From contig JANMTS010000094.1 of assembly GCA_031390755.1 (NCBI GenBank), forward strand, positions 1-64,000: a stretch of 64,000 nucleotides of DNA. The letters run 5' to 3'. Made by a program: the position numbers and the translations under genes. The notes below the pieces were generated by a model. The model saw only the letters and a program-made list of their open reading frames with translations, had not been told where the DNA came from and searched no databases. Position 1 is the first letter of the stretch. Each line of letters begins with the position of its first letter. Shown one piece after another: positions 41,020-48,443 of the stretch. The DNA is from DATMER01 sp031390755. Lineage in GTDB: Bacteria; Acidobacteriota; Thermoanaerobaculia; Multivoradales; UBA5704.

Positions 41020-42029
41020 GGCGGTGCGGGCCGTCCGCATTGGCGGCTGCGCGGCAGCCCGGCGACCTCTCGAGCCAAAGCCAGTGCCGAGGCAACAAAG
41101 GTTTCGCGTGTCTTCGCTTGGAGGGCCTCTTGAAGCAGGCGAGCCGCGACAGCATCCGTGCCGATCCCCATCGCCTCCAACAGGTCAGAAACACCCTGCA
41201 GTTCCCTGCGTGCCCTGCCCAGGTGCCCCTGCTGTGCATTGGCGAAACTGATGTCAATGCTGATAAGCGCCGTTTCCTGGGGCATGCTCTGACAAGCAAA
41301 CCCATCGCGCGCAAGACCCAGCTTGGTCACGGCGTGCGCATAGGCACCAACGGCGATGGCGAGTTTCCCTTCCAGCCACGCTACCCTAAGCTTGGCGAGC
41401 GGGCCTAGAGTGCTGAAAAGATCCTCACCCGATATGAGTACTTGCAGGGCGCGGCCGGGCTGGCCTGCGTTGCTTAGGTAGAGAGCAATCCCCTGAATTG
41501 CTGAGGCAACGTTCAGCGGGTCGACAAGCGCGTCAAGGGCGCTCTTCGCAAGCTCCGCAGCCTGCAAGTGATGGCCTGTTAAATCTAAGACGTTGGCCGT
41601 TTGCAAGATGAGTTGGGCACGCTTTTCGGGTTCAGCAGTGAGTAGACTCGCTCTGGATAGGCAAGTCATTGCCGGCTCGAACTCGCGCCGGTCCTGATGC
41701 AAGGATGCCCGAAACAGCAAGACCAACGGCTGGTTTGAACCATACAGTGCGTCGGCTCGATCGAGAGCCGCGTGTGAGGCGACAAAGAGGCCGTTGACCC
41801 GAAGGGCATTTCCTAGATGGGCACAGGCGTAGGCCTGCGCTTCTTGGCTTGTGCCGTGCGCCAAGTCGACAGCAAGTTGGGCAAGGGCGAGCATTTCGCC
41901 GGGATCGTCGTAGCGGACGGCGAAGGCTCGGTCGGCCAACTCCACCACCACGGCGACCTTATTTCGCCGCCGTGAATTGGCAAGACGAAGTCTCAATTGG
42001 CTCGCGGAAATGTCCGGCAGCACACGCAT
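41016..42029 (-). CDS. Prophage TPR protein, candidate peptide receptor
   Basis: The 337-residue protein has no HTH and is a TPR-like helical array. Blocks such as AYACAHLGNALRVNGLFVAS, RVAWLEGKLAIAVGAYAHAV and the preceding LFRASLHQDRREFEPAMTCL align with the receptor-like part of the chromosomal HTH-TPR proteins (AHWMNILRVRGRLEAA; RVTWLEGRILAGLGQ). The start at 42029 is chosen because upstream reading runs into the peptide gene. It lies 82 bases downstream of the exported peptide gene on the same strand and tail-to-tail with the repressor candidate. It may control that repressor by binding it. Confidence 0.65.
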   Translation of the reverse strand: MRVLPDISASQLRLRLANSRRRNKVAVVVELADRAFAVRYDDPGEMLALAQLAVDLAHGTSQEAQAYACAHLGNALRVNGLFVASHAALDRADALYGSNQPLVLLFRASLHQDRREFEPAMTCLSRASLLTAEPEKRAQLILQTANVLDLTGHHLQAAELAKSALDALVDPLNVASAIQGIALYLSNAGQPGRALQVLISGEDLFSTLGPLAKLRVAWLEGKLAIAVGAYAHAVTKLGLARDGFACQSMPQETALISIDISFANAQQGHLGRARRELQGVSDLLEAMGIGTDAVAARLLQEALQAKTRETFVASALALAREVAGLPRSRQCGRPAPP

Positions 42030-42111
42030 TTGAAGGCATATGGTACCACCACGGAGGAGCGTACGGGGGCTGCCAAGCCGGCCCCCGCCGCAGAATTCCT
42101 GAGCCCTGAGC

Positions 42112-42480
42112 CTAGGTCGACCCCGGCACACAGACCGGGCTGCCATTGGGATCGATCCAACAACCGCCCTGCGTAGCAGGACCACCGCCGCAGGTCGTCG
42201 GCCGCCCATTGGGATCAACACAGATCCCGTTCGCTGCCCCACCCGGTGTGCGGGCGCCATTCGGGTCGATCTCCGGGCCTGCCTGGGTTTCCCCACCGCC
42301 ACTGCAACCGTCCGGATCGATGCAGATCCCATTGTCGCCCCACACCGCCGACCAAACCGCCTCGATCCAGCGGAAGACCTGGTCAACGCTGCCGCCGCCG
42401 GCCGGAGCTGCCCACCCGGCGCTGGGGATCACGAGCACCGCCAGCACGATCACCACAAGTAGTGGCCTGATTTTCCTCAT
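42112..42480 (-). CDS. Prophage exported peptide with four Asp-Pro-(Asn/Asp)-Gly repeats
   Basis: The ATG at 42480 has a strong GGAGGAGG 8 bases before it. The 122-residue product has a signal peptide (MRKIRPLLVVIVLAVLVIPS, then AGWAA), an amphipathic segment (VDQVFRWIEAVWSAVW) and four repeats: ICIDPDGC, PEIDPNGA, ICVDPNGR and CWIDPNGS, with Cys pairs. The order of parts matches the 71-residue chromosomal peptide beside the HTH-TPR genes. It is the first gene of a unit with the TPR protein, driven by the promoter copy at 42619-42699. A peptide signal precursor is one interpretation; a small structural or RiPP precursor is another. Confidence 0.65.
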   Translation of the reverse strand: MRKIRPLLVVIVLAVLVIPSAGWAAPAGGGSVDQVFRWIEAVWSAVWGDNGICIDPDGCSGGGETQAGPEIDPNGARTPGGAANGICVDPNGRPTTCGGGPATQGGCWIDPNGSPVCVPGST

Positions 42481-42618
42481 ACCAATTACCTCCTCCCCCG
42501 CAGGGGCGTGAGCGAGCGGCCTCGAAGGTGAAGCCGGCCATATCAACCCGAGACACGGACCGGCAGCACTTTGTTGATGCGCCGAGCCGACACTTGATTA
42601 CCGTGTTGCGGCATCTGG

Positions 42619-42699
42619 TCCCGAGTTTACGCCACGATTCGCCGCAATGGAAGACCAGACCTGCGCGGATATGGGTTGGCGCGCCGCCTGTTTGAGGCG
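42619..42699 (-). promoter_or_regulatory. Duplicated promoter element, copy A (peptide-TPR unit)
   Basis: An 81-base element is about 75-80% identical by eye to 43217-43296. On the minus strand both have a TAAACT -10 (here 42629-42624) preceded at 17 bases by a TT-rich -35 (TTCCAT, 42652-42647). Transcription would start about 137 bases before the peptide ATG. Confidence 0.55.
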
Positions 42700-42740
42700 A
42701 CGCGCGCAGGCTGGGGCAAGCGGGTGAGTAAGTCCGGTCT

Positions 42741-43214
42741 TCAGCGTGCCCGGAGGGCGATCTGCTCGGCGAGGCGCACCAGCAGAGTGCCGGACACGAG
42801 GCCGTCCTGATCGAACGAGTGGTCCGCCTGGAACTGCTTGATGGCGGTGACGGTGGTGGGGGTCTTCAGACCATCCGGCTGGCCCGGGCGATAGCCGAGC
42901 GCTGAGAGGAGAAGCTGCGCGGTAAGGATCAACTGCCGCTCCGTCGCGACGCCGCGGACGGCGATGCTGGGTGCAGGAGCTGGTGGTGAGGAATAGAGCG
43001 GCGCGATCCTGGATGAAGGCGAAGGAGGGGCCGCAGGCCGTGGTGTGGCGGGGGCGGGGGCAGGCGGTGGCGCTGAGCCGTGGCAGTGGTAGTCGCCTGT
43101 CTTGCGGTTGGTATGGCAGCCGGATGCGTCAAGGCCGCCGCCATGGGCTGACGCCGATACCGGTATGAGGCCGAGGAGAAGGGCGACGATCAAACTGCGA
43201 GCCATTGCTAACAC
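42741..43214 (-). CDS. Exported peptidoglycan-binding protein with YHYH-like motif
   Basis: The 157-residue protein has a signal peptide (SLIVALLLGLIPVSASA), a His/Cys motif (GCHTNRKTGDYHCHG) of the YHYH type, a Pro-rich linker and a C-terminal PG_binding_1 domain (LTAQLLLSALGYRPGQPDGL, then TAIKQFQADHSF). It should bind cell wall in the periplasm. The GTG at 43214 fits a leaderless start from the promoter copy B; the ATG at 43205 with GGGAG is the other choice. A lysogeny-expressed (moron) or lysis-related role are both possible. Confidence 0.75.
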   Translation of the reverse strand: MLAMARSLIVALLLGLIPVSASAHGGGLDASGCHTNRKTGDYHCHGSAPPPAPAPATPRPAAPPSPSSRIAPLYSSPPAPAPSIAVRGVATERQLILTAQLLLSALGYRPGQPDGLKTPTTVTAIKQFQADHSFDQDGLVSGTLLVRLAEQIALRAR

Positions 43215-43216
43215 TC

Positions 43217-43296
43217 TCCCGAGTTTACGCCACGCCCCGCCGCACGAAAAGCCCTAACCCGCGCGGGTATGGGCTGGCGCGCAGCCTGTTCAGGCC
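43217..43296 (-). promoter_or_regulatory. Duplicated promoter element, copy B (PG-binding gene)
   Basis: The second copy of the 80-base element abuts the PG-binding gene. The TAAACT -10 is at 43227-43222 and a TTTTCG -35 at 43250-43245, spaced by 17 bases. The predicted start of transcription is at or next to the GTG at 43214. Confidence 0.55.
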
Positions 43297-43365
43297 ATCA
43301 CGGCGTGTGTAGTGTTCGCGTTCGGAAGCAACATCCCACTACCGAAGGGAGGAAATCTGGAAGCC

Positions 43366-43620
43366 ATGGCCGAAAATCTGCTGATGCAGGTGCTCTTGGA
43401 GGAACTTAGTATCGCGTGCCAATGCCTACGGCGGGTGGCTGTAGCCGTCCACGATTCACTCGCTGAGCCCGCCGACGCTGAGGAGATGGGGGAAGGGAAC
43501 ATTCCTGAGACGGCCGAGTTCGCGATCCGCGGGGACTTGGAATGCCTGGTCGCGGACAATCTCGACCCGGCGATCGCCACGCTCCAGAAGGCGGCCCAGG
43601 CGGCGCGAGGCCTTCGCTGA
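43366..43620 (+). CDS. Small phage protein of unknown function
   Basis: The ATG at 43366 lies after a GGGAGGAA and gives 84 residues (MAENLLMQVLLEELSIACQC). The protein is helical and acidic. It forms a unit with the next gene, overlapping it by one base (TGATG). No family recognised. Confidence 0.5.
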   Translation: MAENLLMQVLLEELSIACQCLRRVAVAVHDSLAEPADAEEMGEGNIPETAEFAIRGDLECLVADNLDPAIATLQKAAQAARGLR

Positions 43621-43838
43621 TGGCCGGGCACGGAAGAAGGGTCTGGCCCCTGGAGGCCACGGAGTCGATTCCGATCCGGCTCAGCCCGGGGCAGTACTTC
43701 GACGTGCTGGACGCCGCCGCCCATCTGGGCGTTCATGCGGGCTACTTCGTGGTGGCCGCGGCCGTGAAAGAGGCAGAGGCGGTGCTGGCTCGTCGGTGCT
43801 GGGAGAAGACCCGCGAGCAGGCGAACGCGGACTCTTGA
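43620..43838 (+). CDS. Small phage protein of unknown function
   Basis: A 72-residue protein (MAGHGRRVWPLEATESIPIR) with a helical C-terminal half (YFVVAAAVKEAEAVLARRCW). It starts on the last base of the upstream stop codon, so the two are probably translated together. Function unknown. Confidence 0.5.
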   Translation: MAGHGRRVWPLEATESIPIRLSPGQYFDVLDAAAHLGVHAGYFVVAAAVKEAEAVLARRCWEKTREQANADS

Positions 43839-43962
43839 GATGATGCGTTGACAGGCGTGGACGCTATGCCACGCACTCCCCCCTCCTGCCTTTCCCTTCC
43901 TGCCGGGCCATCTTGCGTCATATAGTTAACCCTTCGAATACCAAAGAGGTGTCTATAGCGCC

Positions 43963-44631
43963 ATGAAGATCCTGTCAGCGTTTCTCTTCCTGCTGTTGTG
44001 CGGAGCCGGCTGGGCCTGGATGCAGGAGCATGACGCGGGCATCGAGACCCGCAAGGAGCTGGCGGTCGCCCGGGGGCGGCTCTCGGCCTTCGACGGCGTG
44101 GGCGAGCTGGGCCAGGCGCGGCCGACGCAGGCGACACCCTGCCCGCCCACGGTCGTGGGGCAAGACGCCAGCGCCGAGCTGGCGGCCGTGGCGCGGGAGC
44201 GCGACCAGTACAAGGCCGGCCTGGAAGAGGCCGCGGCCGAGCTCCGGCGCATGAGCAACCAACACGCGGCCGACGTGGCAAAGGCAACCTTGGATGGAGC
44301 CCTGCAGGTGGCCCGAGCGTCGGCCGCCAGCAGGGCGGCGCCTTCGCAGCCCGCCCCGCAGCGAGACTACGGCCGGGTGATCTCCATCCGAGGGCCGGAC
44401 CTCACGCCGCTGGGCGACCGGATGATGGTGACAGGGACTCTCTGGAGCAACCGCGACACCCAGGCCAACGTCGAGGCGACGCTCACGTTCCTCAAGGACA
44501 ACCAGCGGATCGAAAGCACCCGGCTCAACCTGGTTGTCGGGCCGAACGCGGAAGTGCCCTACACGCACTACTTCCCGTTCAACCCGGGCGGCTTCCAGGG
44601 CAACTACACGGTGGCGATCGAGATTCGGTAA
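43963..44631 (+). CDS. Exported phage protein with helical middle and beta-rich end
   Basis: The 222-residue protein begins with a signal peptide or anchor (MKILSAFLFLLLCGAGWAWM). A coiled-coil middle follows (ELAAVARERDQYKAGLEEAA), and the C-terminal domain is beta-rich (MMVTGTLWSNRDTQANVEAT; FPFNPGGFQGNYTVAIEIR). The arrangement would suit a periplasmic protein, possibly spanin-like in the lysis region, but no lysis gene is certain nearby. It is the last gene of the rightward cluster. Confidence 0.5.
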   Translation: MKILSAFLFLLLCGAGWAWMQEHDAGIETRKELAVARGRLSAFDGVGELGQARPTQATPCPPTVVGQDASAELAAVARERDQYKAGLEEAAAELRRMSNQHAADVAKATLDGALQVARASAASRAAPSQPAPQRDYGRVISIRGPDLTPLGDRMMVTGTLWSNRDTQANVEATLTFLKDNQRIESTRLNLVVGPNAEVPYTHYFPFNPGGFQGNYTVAIEIR

Positions 44632-44639
44632 AACGAAGC

Positions 44640-44681
44640 GTGCTTCTTTTTCTCCCTCATCTGAGGAACAAAGAGAAGCAC
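44640..44681. terminator. Bidirectional hairpin between convergent phage units
   Basis: GTGCTTCT at 44640-44647 pairs with AGAAGCAC at 44674-44681 around a 26-base loop, with T-rich bases inside the loop. It lies between the rightward cluster and the end of the structural operon, where termination in both directions is needed. Confidence 0.5.
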
Positions 44682-44701
44682 AGTTCAATTTCTGAAGATG
44701 C

Positions 44702-45106
44702 TCACGCGGCCTTCCCCTGGATGGCTGCGAGCTCCTTCCGGAGTGATGCCGTGACCTCTTCACACTGCCGATGGGCGGTCTGGAGATCCTGAACACGAGC
44801 TTCCAGCCCCGCTATCCGCGCGCGCAGGTCGTCGTTCTCGGCCCTCATGTTCTTGACCACCAGATGGAAGTAATCGACCATCTCCTTCAAGCTGCCGAAG
44901 CTTTGTGCATAGGCCTCAGCCTCGAAGCGCTCGGCCTCGCGCCGGGCATTCGCCGCCGCGGACTGGGCCTCGGCCTCCTTCTGCATCGCTTCGGCCCGAG
45001 TGATGCGCCGGGCGCGGATCCCGGCCCAAAGGGCGCCGATCGCCCCGGCCAGACTCACGAGAAATCCGGGAGCGCTTTCGAGGAACTGCTTGAGACGTTC
45101 GGGCAT
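44702..45106 (-). CDS. Membrane-anchored coiled-coil protein, possible holin or spanin
   Basis: A 134-residue protein with one N-terminal transmembrane segment (GFLVSLAGAIGALWAGIR) followed by a long coiled coil (EAMQKEAEAQSAAANARREA; NDDLRARIAGLEARVQDLQT). This build and its position at the end of the structural operon suit a lysis protein (holin or inner-membrane spanin), although a tail-associated role is also possible. No enzymatic motif is present. Confidence 0.5.
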   Translation of the reverse strand: MPERLKQFLESAPGFLVSLAGAIGALWAGIRARRITRAEAMQKEAEAQSAAANARREAERFEAEAYAQSFGSLKEMVDYFHLVVKNMRAENDDLRARIAGLEARVQDLQTAHRQCEEVTASLRKELAAIQGKAA

Positions 45107-45118
45107 GGTGGTGACTCC

Positions 45119-46615
45119 TCAAAGGGTCGAACAGATCAGGTAGGCCTCGGCCCAGGCCGGCGTGCCGCCGGTGGGGTGCTCGGCCGAGGAGAGGGTGAGG
45201 ATGTCGCCCCGGCGCAGGGTGACCAGCTCGTGGATGCCGTCGCCGGCCACCAGCTCGCCGGCCGCGTCGAACGGCCAGGCCGGGCGCTGGTCGTCCGTCG
45301 CCTGGCTCGTGTAGACGGTGTCGACGCCGATCGCCAGCTCGAGCACCGTCTGGCCGGCGCTGCCGCCGCCGTTGTCGCTGAGCCGGTAGACGATCTGCTC
45401 GATGGCGAGCGGCTGGTGGACCATCAGCGAGTCGACCTCGCCCGGGGAGCCGGGCAGGGCTCCCACCAGGTGGAGCACCACGGGCGCCGCGGCGTACGGC
45501 CGCAAGTCCGCGAGGCCGGTGACGGCCGCGACGTCCGTCTCTATCTCCCAGATCGGGCCGAGCGCCGTGGTCTCCGGCGCCTCGGCCGACTGCGTCACCG
45601 CGGGCTCGCCGGTGGCCAGCTGCCAGACGCGGTTGGTGGCCTCGGCGGCGAGGGGGAGGGTCTGGCGCGATGACCAATAGCGCCACGTCCCGCCGGCGAT
45701 GGCCTGGCCAGCGTGCGCGACCGCCTGGAGGCCGTCGCCGGCCGTCACCCGAAGGCGGCCATAGGTGAGGCTGCCGGCGATGTCCGCCGGTTCGATCTCG
45801 GTCGGGTCGCCGTCCCGGTAGCGGACGAGCACATGGTCGATCAGCGCCTCTCCGGCCGGAACCGCGGGCCAGGCCGGGGAGATGGCCCCGGCCCCCTTGG
45901 TGAGAGTGACGCCCAGCTCGCCGAGCGAGAGCGCCGCCCTGTAGGACAGCCCAACGCCGAGCGCCGCGCCTTCGCCGTCGACCTGGTCGAGCGTGATCTC
46001 GGCCGCGAGCGCCGTCCGGACGTCGCCGCGGACGATCCCGACGCCGCCGGCCACGTGGACCAGGTCGTCCGGGGTTGTTGGGGAAGAGGTCACTTCAAAC
46101 CCCCTCCAGAGGGCGCTGTGCCCCCGGCACCCCACGTGCGTCAGGATTCCGCGGCCGGCGACGGTGAGAGCCGGCGGCAGCGGCCGGCTGTGCTCGGCCG
46201 TGATGGCGCTGAGACGCCACCGGTAGGTCACCGCGGCCGCGGCCGACGGCGGACGCATCTTCAGCTCGCCGAGGCGGACTCCGTCGACGAGAAGCGAGGG
46301 CACCAGGAGCGAGGCGTAGGCGCCGATCGGCGTCCAGTCCGTGCGGACGTCCTGCTGAGCCGGCGCCGCGCTGTTGTCCTGGCCGGTGAGGCGGATCCGT
46401 CCCCAGAGCTCGTCCTGCGGCGGGACGCCGACGCTGACGTACAGCCCGGGCTGGGACAGGCTCTCGGCCTGGAGGACCAGCAGGAGGTCCGTCAGATCCT
46501 CCGCGCCGGTGTTGCGAACGGCGAAGGCGACGACGTCCGAGTCCAGCCCGGCGTCCAGGAAGGGAAACGTCACGTCGAGCGGGCCGGTCAAGTCCGCGGT
46601 GAGGATCTCGATCAA
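45119..46615 (-). CDS. Distal tail or fibre-region phage protein
   Basis: A TTG start at 46615 overlaps the upstream stop (TTGA) and has GGAGGAAG 6 bases before it, giving 498 residues. The protein is beta-rich throughout (LTGPLDVTFPFLDAGLDSDV; YASLLVPSLLVDGVRLGELK). It lies downstream of the baseplate genes, where tail fibres and receptor-binding proteins are usual. No conserved domain is recognised. Confidence 0.55.
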   Translation of the reverse strand: MIEILTADLTGPLDVTFPFLDAGLDSDVVAFAVRNTGAEDLTDLLLVLQAESLSQPGLYVSVGVPPQDELWGRIRLTGQDNSAAPAQQDVRTDWTPIGAYASLLVPSLLVDGVRLGELKMRPPSAAAAVTYRWRLSAITAEHSRPLPPALTVAGRGILTHVGCRGHSALWRGFEVTSSPTTPDDLVHVAGGVGIVRGDVRTALAAEITLDQVDGEGAALGVGLSYRAALSLGELGVTLTKGAGAISPAWPAVPAGEALIDHVLVRYRDGDPTEIEPADIAGSLTYGRLRVTAGDGLQAVAHAGQAIAGGTWRYWSSRQTLPLAAEATNRVWQLATGEPAVTQSAEAPETTALGPIWEIETDVAAVTGLADLRPYAAAPVVLHLVGALPGSPGEVDSLMVHQPLAIEQIVYRLSDNGGGSAGQTVLELAIGVDTVYTSQATDDQRPAWPFDAAGELVAGDGIHELVTLRRGDILTLSSAEHPTGGTPAWAEAYLICSTL

Positions 46616-48294
46616 GGCTCTTCCTCCGGAGGTGTGATCTCGATGACTTCGGGCGGCAGCGTGCCCTGCAGGCATCCGAGGATGCCGGTGGCGGTGCGGT
46701 GTAGGGGCGTCGGCAGCGGCGGGCCGAGGCTCTCGAGGAGCTGGCCGTTGTCGGCCGGGCTGAAGCGGAACGTGGCCAGCGCATCCGGGCCGGGCGCGGG
46801 ATCGTAGGAGCCCGGGTCGTAGCCGACCGAGATGAACCGCGGCCCCGCCTCGTCGGCGCCGTCGAAGAGCAGGTAGCCGCCCGTGTTGGGGCCGGCGCCG
46901 GCGTCCCACGACCAGGCGTAGGGCTCGGCGCCGCCGTGGCCGAAGTCCAGGCTGTAGCCGGCGAGGAGCGCGAGCGTCGACCCGTTGAGCGCGGCCATGC
47001 CGGAACGCGTGTGCGCGGTGGGCTCGCCCGGGTCGTAGAGCGTCGTCGACAGGATGTAGAGCGTGCCGTCCTCGTTGCCCTCGGCGGGCGGATCCAGGGC
47101 GACGGAGCTGATGCGCTCCCATTCGTTGCCGGGATAGGACGGGAGCGATTCCCCGCCCGCACCGAGCACGCCGAAGGTGCGGCGCACCACGCGGCCGGTG
47201 GGGCCGTCCACGGAGCGCTCGACGGCGTAGATGACCAGGCCGTGGGCGATCACGTGCGGCACCACCCAGCGCGGGTAGTCGTCGTTCGGCTGGGGATGGC
47301 TGGCACTCCCCATCGGCCCGCCCAACGCGTCGAACGTGTGAATGTCCGTGACGTAGTAGGGCACCTCGACGCTGTCCCGGTGCGAGTAGACGACGATCGA
47401 GCCGGTGACGGGATCGACCGCGATCTGCTCGACGATCCGGTCCGGCAGCGGCTCGGGCGCCTCGGGCGAGGGAGTGGCGGCCTCGGTGGAGATGAGGGCC
47501 AACACCCGGCCCTGGGCGACGTCCGTGAGCGGACCGTCGGCCGAGCTCAGGGCGCAGAGCACGGTGTCCACCCGGCCTTGGTCGTAGATCACCGGCGGCT
47601 CGGTCCCGGCGATCACCGTGTAGTGCCAGTCCCACCGGTCGTAGACCAGGCGGTCGAGGTAGAGATCCCAGGCGACGGCGAAGGGGGCGCCCTGGAGGTG
47701 GGCAAGCCGCGGCTCGAGCACAAGGTCGATCGAGTACGCGCGCTCCTTGCGCCGCCGATAGGTCGTCCCCGGCTCGAAGTAGGCGAGCGGCGCGCCGCTG
47801 CGGCAGAGGACCGCGTCGGCCGCGACGGAGATCGCGAGCTCGAAATGCTCGTCGTCGATCCACGTTGCACCGTTGATCGAGATCCCGAGGTTGGCGTCCC
47901 AGGAGTAGGGTCGGAGGAACTGCAGCTCGGTGGTGGGGGTGAAGCCGCGGCCGGTGACGACGACGGAGTACTCCGCGCCCGGGCGGTAGCGGTTGGGCTC
48001 CAGCCGCTCCACCCAGAGCAGCCGGACGGCGCCGGCCTCGGCGGCGGGCGCGACGCCGGCCGTGCCGCGGCGGGAGAAGGTCGACCGGGCCGGCTCGACG
48101 ACGTACTCCCCGGCGTAGGCGTTGGTGGCGCCGCCGCGGGAGACGCACTGGGCGTCGGCGCGCTGCACTTGCGTGGTGCCGTCCGGATTGCGGCCGACGA
48201 CCCGGGCGGTGCGGACGGGCGCCTTCTCGCGCTCCCGGCGGGTGAGAACCTGTTCGAGCGCCTTGACGAGGCGTGAGCCGCGATCGGTGGCCAA
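46612..48294 (-). CDS. Tail-associated protein with propeller-like repeats
   Basis: A 560-residue protein. Residues 25-75 (RTARVVGRNPDGTTQVQRAD) resemble a small OB-fold such as those in phage spike or baseplate proteins. The rest holds repeated beta segments (VEQIAVDPVTGSIVVYSHRD; RISSVALDPPAEGNEDGTLY; PRFISVGYDPGSYDPAPGPD) like a propeller. It probably belongs to the tail tip. An association with receptor binding is inferred from position. Confidence 0.55.
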   Translation of the reverse strand: MATDRGSRLVKALEQVLTRREREKAPVRTARVVGRNPDGTTQVQRADAQCVSRGGATNAYAGEYVVEPARSTFSRRGTAGVAPAAEAGAVRLLWVERLEPNRYRPGAEYSVVVTGRGFTPTTELQFLRPYSWDANLGISINGATWIDDEHFELAISVAADAVLCRSGAPLAYFEPGTTYRRRKERAYSIDLVLEPRLAHLQGAPFAVAWDLYLDRLVYDRWDWHYTVIAGTEPPVIYDQGRVDTVLCALSSADGPLTDVAQGRVLALISTEAATPSPEAPEPLPDRIVEQIAVDPVTGSIVVYSHRDSVEVPYYVTDIHTFDALGGPMGSASHPQPNDDYPRWVVPHVIAHGLVIYAVERSVDGPTGRVVRRTFGVLGAGGESLPSYPGNEWERISSVALDPPAEGNEDGTLYILSTTLYDPGEPTAHTRSGMAALNGSTLALLAGYSLDFGHGGAEPYAWSWDAGAGPNTGGYLLFDGADEAGPRFISVGYDPGSYDPAPGPDALATFRFSPADNGQLLESLGPPLPTPLHRTATGILGCLQGTLPPEVIEITPPEEEP

Positions 48295-48401
48295 GGGCTA
48301 CTCCGCCCTTCCCGGGCGAACCGATCCCGCGCGGAAAGTCACAGCGCCGCAGGGCGCGGGTTTGGAGGCTGGGAGATTTGACCCCATTCCCCTCTCCCCA
48401 G

Positions 48402-48428
48402 CCCTCTCCCCGCGCGGCGGGGAGAGGG
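48402..48428. terminator. C/T-rich hairpin between tail genes
   Basis: CCCTCTCCCCGC at 48402-48413 pairs perfectly with GCGGGGAGAGGG at 48417-48428 around a 3-base loop. It is the only sizeable gap (about 150 bases) in the structural operon. It is closely related to the chromosomal hairpin at 24117-24143, so it may be a host dispersed repeat that entered the phage. Confidence 0.6.
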
Positions 48429-48443
48429 AGCGAGAACCCCGGC

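Noticed and set aside
42543..42614. A 23-residue frame just after promoter copy A
   Set aside because: It is too short, has no ribosome site, and probably reflects the duplicated 5' leader instead of a gene.
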